A stretch of DNA of 64,000 bases from Eustoma russellianum (taxonomy: Eukaryota; Streptophyta; Magnoliopsida; Gentianales; Gentianaceae): assembly GCA_036186865.1 (NCBI GenBank), contig AP025040.1, positions 14,624,360-14,688,359 on the forward strand. The letters run 5' to 3'. The first letter of the stretch is position 1. Each line of letters opens with the position of its first letter. Shown piece by piece: positions 33,413 through 44,599 of the stretch. The notes beneath the pieces were generated by a model. It was not told the origin of the DNA. It saw only the letters and a program-made list of their open reading frames with translations, and made no database searches. The position numbers were made by a program, and so were the translations under genes.

Positions 33413-33424
33413 GCTCTGATACTA
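33413..33424 (-). other. Primer-binding site of the gypsy-like element
   Basis: The minus strand reads TAGTATCAGAGC, one mismatch from the tRNA-iMet complement TGGTATCAGAGC, two bases inside the 5' LTR end (TACA at 33427-33430). Confidence 0.65.
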
Positions 33425-33426
33425 CC

Positions 33427-36065
33427 TGTAGCGTCCACCTCCCGAGCCCTAGCATCGAGAACAGTGCACCCGTCGTAGCCTACTACGAGGACTACAAAGC
33501 GTGGTTCAAACTTCTTTGCACGTCAGAACTGACGTAAAATTTTTTGCGGAAACGATAATTAAAGAAATAAACATCTTGATTAAATTAAATCCATCAGAAT
33601 AAAATCAAATACAAGGGTTGACGAAACCCGCTAAGTCAAGTATAAAATACTAAAATCAAACAATAAACATAGGTGGAGGTCTATCTGACTATCCCAAGAA
33701 CAAGCTCCCGGTCAACAAGATCCCTTCTCGAGCCCAGCACACTCTTCTCAGCCTCGATAACATATATACTCTTAATCCTGCTCATCTGTGGAGGGGAGGT
33801 GGGGGGATGAGTGATGTGAGTCACTCGTAGGTTACCTGTCTCTCCCGAAAAGGGATTGTCACATACTGAGTCGGGTAAACACATACATCATGTAAAGCAT
33901 AAACAGATAAATAAATAAAGCAGATAGAGCATAAATAAAGAAAACAACACATACCCGACCCGATCCGTATCTGAAAACGTAGCACTGAAACGACTTACAA
34001 CAAAGTCTTCGATAATCAATACAATAACAAATGCAATGCGCATCTTCATGATGCATGCTCTTCTATCTCCGTGTCACACACAGTTATTTAATATCACACG
34101 CTATGCTCATTCTTTTCCATGTTATGATATGCATGTCCCGAGTCCTATTAGGTAAAGGTAACCATTATTACCAACACCCAACACACGCCTCGTCAGGCCA
34201 CACGTCTCGTAGGACCACACGGCTCATAGGCCAAATGCAATGCTCGTGCCATAAATGGTTCACACTTTCACACTTCCATTTCCCCTATGTTGCATGCTCC
34301 GTTCTATGTTGCGTATTACTTATATTGCGTAGTTACCCTATGTTACGTGAGGTTCATTACTGTATTATATCTTCTACCGTTATTTTATCTTTCTAGACTT
34401 TATTTTAGGTTTCTACACTTTATTTTATTTTTCTAGGCTTTCAAGCACTTAAATATTTTATTTAATTATTTTTATCTTTCCCTCCTATTTTTATCTCTTA
34501 CTTTAATTTATTTAATGAGTTTCTAAATTTTTGTTATTTTTTATAAGCATAGTTAGTATTAGATTAAATAATTATATAAAATATATAAATTTCATCATTT
34601 TTTTCCCGCCTTCAGTTGTTAGCATATGTATATATATATATATGTTTTTTTTTTATTTTTTCTTATTTTATTTTCTTTTGTTTTAATTACTGAGTATAAT
34701 TCATTAATAAATAAATAACCCTCTTTATTTAAATTAATTAACATTTATTATAGAAACAGACTCCTTATTATTTTTTTTCCCGACCCTGTATCTGGCCCTC
34801 CTGCAAAGTCTGGCGCGCTGGCAGCCGCGGCCCACTAGCCTGCTGGCCTGCCAGGCGCAAGACAACCCTCTTTTTTTTGCGACGTGATTTGGGCCTGTCC
34901 ATTTCTAGAAGCCCGGTCCACCAGGGGTAGCTGGCCCGCCCGCTGACCACTCCTTTAACTCTTTTTTTTACTATACACTGTATTGGGCCGAAACTTCCTA
35001 GCCCGCTAGACAGTGCCAGCCTGCTGAGCCTACTGGCCGAAACAGGCCAGGCCTACTTCCCCAATCTTTTTTTAACTTTTATTTCCTTTAAAATTATAAT
35101 TCCTTTAAAATTCATAACTTTTCGTTTTAACTCCGATTAATCCCAAACCAATTCCATTGGACTCCGTTTAACGCTCTCTCCATAACGCCATTGACAACAT
35201 CAGCGTGTCCCTTTATTATTTTTCTATTTTTTATTTTACTTTTCTTTAATTTCTTAATTCATAAATACATTTAAAAATTCATAACTTTTTCATTTTAACT
35301 CCGATTAACCCCAAACCAGTTCCATTGGACTCCGTTTAACGCACTCTTTTTAACGCAACTGAAATATCAGCGCATGAATTGCACGCGCCGCTCAGGGGCG
35401 CGCGTGGGCCGCCGCGTGCGTATTTTTCGACAACCCGAACCCATTCCGGTCTATTTCCGTGCTATGTGATCTATATCTAAGGCCATTCACGCAATTTTCA
35501 TACCAAAACATAAAGAATTCATAATAAACACATAAAAAATAGACATACAATGATAATCAAATAATTCTCAAAACAGAATGCGAGGGAATCCAAAGCAATC
35601 CGACAGAGGAGAGGGTAACCTACCTCTTGAATGCAAACTCACTGACAAACGGTGTTAGATTTGATGTGGGTGACCAATTTCTCTTCCCTGTTTGTCTTTT
35701 CTCCCCCCTCTCTTTTCTCTATTTTTTCTTTTATTTTTCTTCCACTTTCTTCCCTCTACCCGCAGCTTCCCCTCTCTTGCTCTTTTTTTTCTTCCTTTGC
35801 TTGTTGTGCCATTGTGTGTGTATGTGTGGGTGGGGAAATAAATCAAGGGAAGGGGGTTTAATTTGGGGTGGGGAATAATGGCTGGGGTTTAGTTTGGTAG
35901 AGGGGGCGAAAATTAGGGAATAGTGGGGAGGGGATTTTGGGATATTTTAATTTAGGGAAAAAAGATTGAGGGGATGATGAGAGTGATTAGTGGGGTAGTT
36001 AAGGTAGGATTTAGGTTTCAATTTTTAAATTAATTAAATCCTTTTTTTCATATACGTTTACAACA
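33427..36065 (-). repeat. 5' LTR of the gypsy-like element (2639 bp)
   Basis: It starts TGTTGTAAACG (36065) and ends GGACGCTACA (33427). It contains a middle segment of about 1.3 kb (34383-35690) missing from the other LTR. This segment includes a GC-rich block (34770-35050) and a 167-bp tandem duplication (units from 35111 and 35278, both with TTTAACTCCGATTA and TTGGACTCCGTTTAACGC). Confidence 0.8.
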
Positions 36066-36074
36066 GAGCGGGAG

Positions 36075-37130
36075 TGGCCGTAGCGTGTATGTTTGAGCTC
36101 TGTACTTAGTTTTTTTTATACTGAAACGAATTTGGACTCAGACAATTTGTGGACACAAAATCTTAAGCCTTTCACTTAAAAATTGCCGAACAACCCGACT
36201 TACATCTTTCATAAAACTCCTTATGGCTGAAACAGTGTTAGCCTTTGATTTCAAATATGACCTTATGCATCCAATATATTTAAACATCGGTGGTGTGTGT
36301 TCAAACCGTATTGTGTTGTAATGGTGATGTTGAGTTAGAAGAGAAATAGGTCAAGAGTAATTCTTAAAAATTTAAAATGCATGTTCGTTTTGTATAAAAT
36401 GACAATATGTATCACGCAGATTTTAACGGATTTGACATTTGTTGCATATTTAAATAATGTTTAGAATGTGTACATATTGCTCTCGAAAAATTAGAGGTGG
36501 GAAGTACTGGAGATGAAGGATATTATTTGCTTCCAGTTTTAATTTTATTTTTAAAAGTATTATACCCTAAAAAGTACAAAAACATTTTAGAGATTTTAAT
36601 GAATTCCAAACACTTTGATGTAAAGTTCTTGTACCTTTTGAACCAAACCGTGCCATAAAACATGCAAAGTGAATGATATAATCTTTGTCGCATCCAGTAA
36701 TGCTTGTATATTTTATTTTTTTTGATTGACGGTTTTCTTATGAATCTTGGTTTATAAAAAAGTTGTCGAAGGTCACTTCGAAATAACATAGATAGTTAAA
36801 TATATGTTAATTGTTGAAAGCCTTTTGAGTTGAATGATACTATAGCTAGTTGTTTGTTATTTGATGACTAATTAAAGTTGTAAGCTTGATAGTATTCATG
36901 TAGTAAAATGAATATTGAATTCAATGCAAAGAATTAAGTTTGTGATTAATGTAGACATGATTTTATGGAGAAATATGGGTTTAGTTCTTTATGCTTGTAT
37001 ATTTTATTTAACTTTTGAAGAAGTTTAGAAGATTGAAAAAGAAAATTGGATCAATACTAGAGTAGTTGAAGGTTTTGCTGTTTGAGCTTATCAGTATGAT
37101 ATATATGAAATGAGTTTTATTTTGCTTGAT
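36075..37130. other. AT-rich interval without recognisable gene
   Basis: Nothing was recognised. Confidence 0.4.
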
Positions 37131-37137
37131 TGGTAAT

Positions 37138-37259
37138 CGTTGATAAAACTAACTCCATGATGAAGTTATTGATGCTATATATGATATATCATATATATAT
37201 CATATATATATGATATATATCGTTGATAAAACTAACTCCATGATGAAGTTATTGATGCT
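37138..37259. repeat. 39-bp direct repeat flanking an AT-rich palindrome
   Basis: CGTTGATAAAACTAACTCC... at 37138-37176 recurs identically over 39 bp at 37221-37259. The 44 bp between are almost purely TA/CATATA and can fold on themselves. It looks like a local duplication with microsatellite growth. Confidence 0.85.
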
Positions 37260-37894
37260 GAATGTTGAATGTTTTGTTGAAGGAGTTGGTACATGAAAAC
37301 TTTATACTCAATATTTCCATGCTTGTTTTGTTTTTGGTTGGTCTTTATGAAACAAGATGTTTTGTTGAGCGGTTTATTGATAGGAATCATTAAATAAAAC
37401 TGCTTGAGGAGGTGCTAGCACTTGGTGAATGATATAATATTGTGAACACTCATGAGTTTATTTGGGGTAAATCATAGACAACGTGAGGTTTACAACAGTA
37501 GCCCAGTAAATGCTTTTTCGGGTAAATCATAGACAAGTGAGGTATATGAGAATGACCCTTAGAACATCGAGGAGAATGCGGCTTATTCTATTTGATGTGA
37601 ACTCTCTATGATGGCAATCCAATCCACTATCAGTAGAGATCATAGAAACATGGTTCAGTGTGATAAAAACAAGTCGTAGAAGAGTTCTACTCAGCATTAT
37701 CGAACCTGTCCTTTCCTATGGTGTTATTGAAGATAGTGCTCATTGCAAGATTTTTTTTTGGAGGGGGAGTGGGTTGATATTTTAAAAATCTCTGAATGAA
37801 ATTTATAGCCATGTTGTATGTTGGTGTGAACAGTGCATACTCGACGAATTTTACCTATATAAGTGTGGAGATGATGTTGTTTCCTATGGTGGTC

Positions 37895-38203
37895 CATAAT
37901 GATATTCCAAAACAGACATTAGGCATGGAATCGCCTAGGCTAATCTCGAGAAATCGGTTTCACTTGATATTCAACAGTGCTTGTCTGTAATGACAGTCCA
38001 AACAGAAATTGGATGTGGAATCGCCTAGACTAACTCTGAGAAATCGGATCCAGTTGGCATTCAATAGTTCTTGTCATAATGACGATACAAATAGACATTA
38101 GGCATGGAATCGCCTAGGCTAATCATGAGAAACTGGATTCAATTAGTGTTAACCATAATGACAGTCTAAACAGACACTATGAAATCGACTAGATCAATCC
38201 GGA
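37895..38203 (+). repeat. Minisatellite, four units of about 80-90 bp
   Basis: Units start at 37895, 37985, 38075 and 38154 with CATAATGAYA or TGTAATGACA. Each contains CAGACATTAGGCATGG-like and GGAATCGCCTAGGCTAA-like blocks; the last unit is truncated. CCTAGG in the centre is palindromic. Confidence 0.85.
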
Positions 38204-38267
38204 TCCTTGCACTTTTACCCCTTAGGTTAACTTCTAGGGTTAACTTCGTGTGAGAGATACGCTTTTA

Positions 38268-38290
38268 AACTGCCGAAAGAAACGGCAGTT
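38268..38290 (+). other. Perfect small hairpin
   Basis: AACTGCCG, seven-base A-rich loop, CGGCAGTT. An isolated 8-bp stem in intergenic DNA, followed by a T run; role unknown. Confidence 0.5.
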
Positions 38291-38309
38291 GCTGTGTGTT
38301 TTTTTTAAC

Positions 38310-39520
38310 TCAGTTTTCTTAATGGGTTCATTCTTGAAGTATTCTCTACTCTTCCTTGACATGCACACATTTTTTATTACAGAATAAGTTGAATAAAAAC
38401 GAAAAATTGCATAGTGGGGCTGCTGTATAAGTGCAAATATGTATTAATAAAGCAATAAATGACACAAGGCACACAGGTGTCAGGTATACATATAAATTAA
38501 TTAAGAGGACGGGGTTTTTCCTACAGGCCTTCATTTTTAAAATTTCTTAGCTTTAGTCGAATAATGTTCCGTCAACTGAAATAAGAAAACATCATATTTT
38601 CTTGTATTCTATAAAATTTGTCAGACACGTGGAGCTAATTTGTGGGGAGATTAGTCACTTGTGTATCGTTTTTGGGACGCTTTTGGCAATAACTATTAAA
38701 GGATGATTTTGGTTACGACAATATTTTGCTATAAATTAGGACTAGTAAAATAGTGTTGCCATAGATTAAAAAAAATAAAGGAAAAGGAAAAACGAGGGAG
38801 ACATATAATGGAAAAAGTTTTGAGGAAGACTTTGGCCAGAACAAAACTGCTCGCCATTAAAACTGCTTGGGGCACATGACATGTCGACTTTCACTGTTTA
38901 TAAGTCAATGTGAGTATGGCATTTGATACTCTCATGGTGAAAGACATCGAATTTGTCTTTTATTTATTTGTAATTCTTTAAGGAACAAAAATCTAGTCAT
39001 GGGTAGGATTCTAAATCTCTAAACTACGGTTCGTCTATTTTAGTCATCGCTACTATAGCTAATAATTTTTTTTCTTCTGAATTATGTTTTGAAGGTTTGA
39101 TGGATCGATGTAGTTGTTAATACTTAGGGAATGAGAAAATTTATAAGAATATTATGTCACCATTATGAAACTTACAACTTTTGTATTATATAGGAAAAAT
39201 GTATAAATCAGTATATCAACATAATGTATCAGAATTTTTTTGAAAGGAAATTTCATTAATAGATTAAAACGAATCAGCCGCAGATGCGGCAAGTACATTT
39301 TGAGGAACATCAGTCTACTCTATTCTAGACGTGAGGCCTAAGTCATGTTGGGCTAGAGATGAGCCGGCCTATTTCCCTTACTATGCATGTGTGCAAAAGA
39401 TGTACTCAAACTTGATGTTCTTTTGTACGTCCAAGACAGAGACCGAATCTTTAGATATATTTAGGAACTCTGAGGCAGAACACTCGGCTTTAGAGATTAG
39501 AGACTCCAAATGGACATTAG
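38310..39520. other. Interval without supported gene
   Basis: A stretch at 39235-39330 resembles the ends of decayed retroelements, but no family could be named. The open frame at 39331-39759 runs into a SINE and is not convincing. Confidence 0.35.
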
Positions 39521-39529
39521 TTCCTTCAA

Positions 39530-39645
39530 GTATGGGTCATCGTGAAATAACTTCTGTGTGTTCTAATACATGGGTATGGTTGCGTACAACCGACTCTCTC
39601 ATACCTCGCTATAGACGGGAGCCTCTAAGGCAATGGATAATGTTG
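39530..39645 (+). mobile_element. SINE family B copy
   Basis: TATGGGTCATCGTGAAATAA is followed by CATGGGTATGGTTGCGTACA, a degenerate TACCTCGCTATAGACGGGAGCC block and TAATGTTGTTCTTG. Confidence 0.65.
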
Positions 39646-40144
39646 TTCTTGTTTAAAAGATTTCATGTTCTAGATGTTAACATCGCTTTTGTATACGGTG
39701 GCTTCTCTCTAGCAAATTTCTACAGTGCAATAATAAAGGGGAAACTTTTCATTATATAATGCAGAATGTCTATAAAGCTTATATGTTGTTGTTGAGTGCA
39801 TGTCTATTTAGTCATGCACGATGTCTCTCTACCAAGCAACATGTTTATTTCATCTGACAAATACTTGTGCCTCAAAAGTTTGTGGTCGTTTGTCTACATG
39901 TGAACGAAATATCCACAAACAGAAGAAGTTGATTTATCACTCTAAAACAGAAAAAACACTCGCAATAGACATGATAACATGAGAGGCAATGAAAAAGAAC
40001 ATGCTGCATCACTAAGTTAAGAGCTTCCATATTTCTAGGAACAAGAGCATAATTTTCAGTCACCAGTCTAACTTAAACATAATAATAGTCAACTAGCTAT
40101 AATGTATTGCCATCAGATTCTACAGCATACCCCGTCATTTTCAT

Positions 40145-40300
40145 TATGACATAGCACCAGTTTGACGCAATTTTCATTATGGGTCATTTGAAAGCAACCT
40201 CTCTGTGTTTCTAAAACATAGATATGGTTACATACATCTGATTCCCCATATACCACCATAGGCAGGAGCCTCTAATGCTGTTGTCGTTGTTGTTGTATCA
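40145..40300 (+). mobile_element. SINE family B copy
   Basis: CAGTTTGACGCAATTTTCATTATGGGTCAT is the shared 5' block (first 20 bases CAGTTTGACGCAATTTTCAT). It is followed by AACCTCTCTGTGTTTC, ATATGGTTACATACATC, ACCATAGGCAGGAGCC and a GTTGTCGTTGTTGTTG tail. Confidence 0.68.
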
Positions 40301-41005
40301 GATTCTATAGCATAAATAATAGTCCGCAATATCTGTTAAACGTGCATAGTTCACTTCTTCAGTTGGCACTAAAGGAAAATGAGCCAATTGATACTTACAT
40401 GTGATGAAGTTATCAAACAAGAAAACTCAATGAATGATTGGATTAATAAGATGGGACTTGGGTGGCAAAAACTATATTCTCAGGGATCTATAACCATCCT
40501 TCTTGCACTTCCTTTGATAACCAACGATGATAGCCAGAATAGCTGCAACTCCAGGGAGTACTATGAACCAAAGATATTCTTGCCTTGATTTCTTAGACAT
40601 CTGCAAAACCCATAAATCTTAGCATATTCAAGATTAACTTATATCTCATAGCCTGACGTTTGAAAAGACAACGTTAAATGTACAAATTACTCCTTCCCCC
40701 TAAAGATTAAGTTTTTTTAGATGATATGTTAATTTAACATGGTATCATAGTATGTTCGAATCTTGCTGTTCTATTTTTGGAAAATTAATACTACTTTTGC
40801 TGTTTATTACTAGTGCTTGCTACTGCCATGCACGTATAGTAAGTCCACGTGTGAGTGACAAGTATAAGAAATACCCTTCTTCTTAACAACTAAAGTTTTT
40901 AGATGAGATGGTACTACAACAAAACTTCCATTTTTATTGTCATTTTTTGGTTTTGTTTCATAAGAGAGGGTGTTTCTATTTCCAATGGAGTCAAGGACAT
41001 ACTCT

Positions 41006-41240
41006 TCCTTGACTTTGGAATATGACGGAATAAAGCAAAATGACTCACTAAATTGGTTGCGCTCTTTATATTGTGAAGCACCAGTCGATCGACATAGCGT
41101 GATGCATCATTATGGGTTATCGAGAAACAACCTCTGTGTATTTCTAACACATGTGTATGGTTGCGTACATCCGACCCTATCATACCCCGTCATACGCGGG
41201 AGCCTCTAAGGCAATGGAGTAATGTTGTTGTCGTTGTTTC
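41006..41240 (+). mobile_element. SINE family B, long copy, in Nod19 intron 3
   Basis: It has an extended 5' part (CTTGACTTTGGAATATGACGG, CTCACTAAATTGGTTG, GTGAAGCACCAGT) before the shared body with TTGCGTACATCCGACCC, ACCCCGTCATACGCGGGAGCC and GTTGTTGTCGTTG. The same 5' part occurs in the inverted copy at 44378-44590. Confidence 0.7.
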
Positions 41241-42235
41241 ATAAGAGAGGGAGAAAATTTCTAATAAATTTAAGATAGTTCCATTTTATTTCATTTCCTA
41301 TAAGAAATTAGCTAACAAATCATAGAATAGCACCACAAGCAATGAACAATGGATTGAGTGGATGAAGTAGCTTGCAGAAAGGACTCAGGATCTTACTTTA
41401 ACTGATGGATCAGTACTTTCAGCAACCATAAGGTAGAAGAGTCCCATGACCCCAGTATGCATCTGAGTGCTGCTATAATTGGATACAATGGTCAAAGACT
41501 CACCAGCGGATATCTTAACCGAACCAGGTTTAGGATAACATGTGGACATTCCCACAATGTAACCAGCCTCATTTCCTGGCTCGGTTCCTTCTCCATATAT
41601 TGGAACTGATGAGCACAAAATGCGTCCATCCTAAATACATAAGTCAAGCATAAGACATTTACAAACGAATAATGGACCCCATTAGACTTCATAGTCACCC
41701 TTTGGCCGACAGGATGCAGAGAAGAATTTACCAAGTTCATAGGTTGAAAGTTAAAAATGTATATGTCAAGGCATATGCATTTAACTCAAAAAGGTATCTT
41801 CCTTCTATCCGAGACCCTGAACTAGAAGGAAGTTACTCTTTTTCAGTTGTAGTGTTAAGAAAATGGAATTAAAAGAGGAGTTGAATGAGAAGTAGATGGC
41901 TTGAGGCGTGTAGTTACACTTTCTGTAAAGAATATTTGCTCCACTACCTTCTGCAGGGTTATTGACAAATTTTCTTTTAGGATACAACAGCCAACAAGTT
42001 TCTAGCCTCATCAATAAGGAAAGAAAACAAATGAACTTTCAAATTTGAAAATGTTTAAAGTAGGAAGAAGAATTTCAAATGCTAGAATGAACTTGAACAT
42101 TAGATGTCTTGAAATGTGTTGCAATAGCCTTTTTATAGGCTCTTGAGCATCATATCAGACTTTTTAGCCGTTGTATGGTGATTGGATATGTTCCTTGGTG
42201 CATAAGTTGCAACTTTAGATGAAAAGTCACATCTG

Positions 42236-42560
42236 TTGAGCACATCGATCGATGTCTCACAGTGAGCTCCAACTTTTCATCCAAGCCACATCGATCGATC
42301 GAAGTATCAGTCGATGTCTCACAGTGTGCTCCAGTTTTTCAACCAAGCTACTTCGATCGATCTATGTATCAATCGAAGTTACATCGATGTTGAACAGTGT
42401 ACTTCAACTTTGCACTCAAGGTATATCGATCAATCGAAGTCATTGATCTATGTGACAATGATCGATCGATGTGATCGATATATGTTGAACAGAATACTCA
42501 GCTTCATTTTCAAGCCACATGGATCGATCCAATTGAGATATGATCGATCCATGTCATGTG
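42236..42560. repeat. ATCGATCG-rich minisatellite in Nod19 intron 2
   Basis: Four to five degenerate units of about 60-75 bp share an AACTTTTCATCCAAGCCA-like block, an ATCGATCGATCGAAGT palindromic core and CTCACAGTGTGCTCC or GAACAGTGTACTTC. The core motif is also the unit core of the solo-LTR array at 16624-16882, but the rest differs. Confidence 0.75.
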
Positions 42561-44377
42561 TCAAGCTATTCTTGCTTATTTTAAACTCCAATCCACCTTC
42601 ATTCTTCTTTTCATTGCCGTTACAAACTATTATAACATGTAGTCAAAAGGAAAAGGGAAAAAAAGGGTACCTTCCCATGAATTGTGGAACCAATCGCTCC
42701 AGTGTGCTGACGCGCAGTAGCCAAAATGAGATCTCCACCAATTGGCAAACTTAAGCTCACATTCTTGCTGTCAATGCAATCATCGTTGTTAGCAGAAGCA
42801 GAACAAGGCATGATATCGTATTCAACCTGCGAAAAGAAAAGAATTTTAGCCACTGATAAAGGATAGGACAGGCCAAAACACCATAAATATTAGTGTCCTT
42901 TAACACGAACATACACTTCATATAAAGATAGTATTATGTGCAGATTGGACGAAATGTTGGGGGCGGACCATCAAACAAATATATGATAATGGACTGTCTA
43001 TTTAATATATTGTGTGTCAATCACCTGGCATTGATGAGTAGGTAATCCCCCTGATCTATTCGACGGATTGGATGTAGTAGTGACATCAAGTATATAAATT
43101 CCAACAGGCAGAATGGTGTTATCCCAATTAACGTACTTCACAGTATATTTCAAGAAGAGAACCGCCATGGTGTCCTGGAATCCATTTTTGGACTTGCATT
43201 TTGTTTTATTATAGCAACAACTTGATCCTCCTTTATAGCCCGAATCCTTTGTGACGTTGTAAAGATCACACCTGCACTCAATGCATCCCAATCTGTCATC
43301 TACACCCCTTGTATCAATTGCATGAATATCAAGCATCCATCTTTCTTCATATCCATCAGGGATTTCTGATGGATTACCAACTTCAACTCCATAAGGGTCC
43401 GGCACATAAGTTTCCGTTTTTCTTGATTCTGATCCAAGACCAAAATGTTCCACTAGATAACTATCACATAGGCCTTTGTTCTTCACAATAACAATGGCAG
43501 ATTTTTCATTACTCTCACTGCCATTGAGATTTGGAATTTGGACCCCTTTTCGGGCATAGTATCTTGTCGGAAGCCAGTGGTGGAGGTATGTCTCATGAAG
43601 TGAAACAGGGTTCCCTCCCTTTCTACAATTTCTGCATCAAAGCTCTTGATTGCAATATGGCCTCTTGGAAAGTCAATATTGTAGAATGTATTTTCAAATA
43701 CTGATCCAGGTTCTAGCACAAACTTTGGAGACAAAAATACAGCAGTTTCCACAACTCTTTCACATTGAGTGATTGCAATCAATAGTAAGATTGCCAAGGA
43801 TGCCAAACAATTCTCCGCGCCATGTGCCATCTTTTATTGCTAATCTGCCGCTTTATCTGATGAAAACGACTCATTTTTTCACCATTAGTTTGTCCACAAC
43901 ATAATTCACTTCAAAGTGAAACCTAATCCAAATACGAAAAAGGAAAAAAGTTCAAATCAAGGTTTCTGTTTGAATGTAAGGCATGAACCTTTTGGACCTT
44001 ATATAACACCAGGTAAACTGCTTCAGGACATGATTGGGAAACCTGGATTTAGAAACAATCCTTAATTACCAAAAGAAATAAAATTTAATATTCATTGTGG
44101 TTCACGTAAATCAGTCCACCGTTGCTTTTGGTTGGTTAATAATCCTTCTACAATCTTGTAATTGGCCATTGTGATATTGTATGTTTTACAAATGTTTCGT
44201 ATTTTTCGTATTACAACATAAATGATACATACAAGTCTGCACAAAACGTACAATACTTGGGATATTTGTGTACGAGACACTAAACATTCCGCATCTTAGA
44301 GGTTGTGCTTAAGCACATATGGTCAACTTCCTATTTGTCTGTCCATTTTGAAATTTACGAGGCACATAATATAACAT

Positions 44378-44590
44378 TATTCCATTGTCTTAGAGGCTCG
44401 CGCCTATAGCGGGATATGAAGGGTCGGATGTACGCAACCATACCCATGTGTTAGAAACACACAGGGGTTATTTCCCACTGATCCATAATGAAAATTGCAT
44501 AAAGTTGTGTCGATCAACTGCTACTTCACAAACACAACCAATTGAGTGAGTTATTCCATCATATTCTAAAGTCAAGAAAGATTATGTCAT
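44378..44590 (-). mobile_element. SINE family B, long copy, upstream of the Nod19 gene
   Basis: On the minus strand it reads TTGACTTTAGAATATGATGG, CTCACTCAATTGGTTGTG, AGTTGATCGACA, TTTCATTATGGATCAGTGGG, CACATGGGTATGGTTGCG and CCGCTATAGGCGCGAGCC. It is an inverted relative of 41006-41240. Confidence 0.7.
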
Positions 44591-44599
44591 TGCAAATGA

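Larger units (their letters stand above)
28580..36065 (-). mobile_element. Gypsy-like LTR element lacking pol (LARD-like)
   Basis: On the minus strand: 5' LTR 33427-36065, primer-binding site 33413-33424, an internal region of 3.5 kb, a GTGGGGTAGAA polypurine tract, and 3' LTR 28582-29947. The segment before the polypurine tract (TTCGAGGACGAAACTT) resembles the end of plant gypsy pol genes. No protease, RT, RNase H or integrase motif was found inside. Outer flanks share CAGAGCGG at 28573-28580 and 36064-36071, which probably includes a 5-bp target duplication (GAGCG), although its left edge is offset by about 2 bp. LTRs differ by several percent where alignable. Confidence 0.72.
40472..43830 (-). 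pseudogene. Stress-up-regulated Nod19 (SURNod19) domain protein gene with a 1-nt frameshift
   Basis: The family's function is unknown; members are stress- or nodulation-induced. Exons 43025-43830, 42671-42826, 41397-41630 and 40472-40600 have GT-AG introns. Exon 1 encodes a likely signal peptide (residues 1-23, LASLAILLLIAITQC) and the Nod19 core with the HETYLHHW motif, PDPYGVEVGNP and a Cys-rich block. Exons 2 and 3 continue it (GAIGSTIHGK, STQMHTGVMGLFYL). Exon 4 encodes one membrane segment (WFIVLPGVAAILAIIVGY) and a basic tail. The other exons are multiples of three (156, 234, 129), but exon 1 is 806 nt, one short. The frame breaks at 43613-43619, between IVERE and HETYLHHW, in a G-rich run. 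Either the allele is inactivated or the base call is wrong; about 441 codons are otherwise open. Confidence 0.85.

Noticed and set aside
34768..34950. GC-rich 60-codon frame
   Set aside because: It lies in the middle of the long gypsy-like LTR and reflects base composition only.
37895..38203. CRISPR-like regular array
   Set aside because: Whole units are homologous, with no unique spacers; it is a minisatellite in plant DNA.
38268..38310. Hairpin plus T run resembling a bacterial terminator
   Set aside because: Nuclear plant DNA with no adjacent gene; an isolated 8-bp stem is expected by chance at this scale.
39331..39759. 142-codon plus-strand frame
   Set aside because: It runs through a family B SINE, has no family signal and no splice support.
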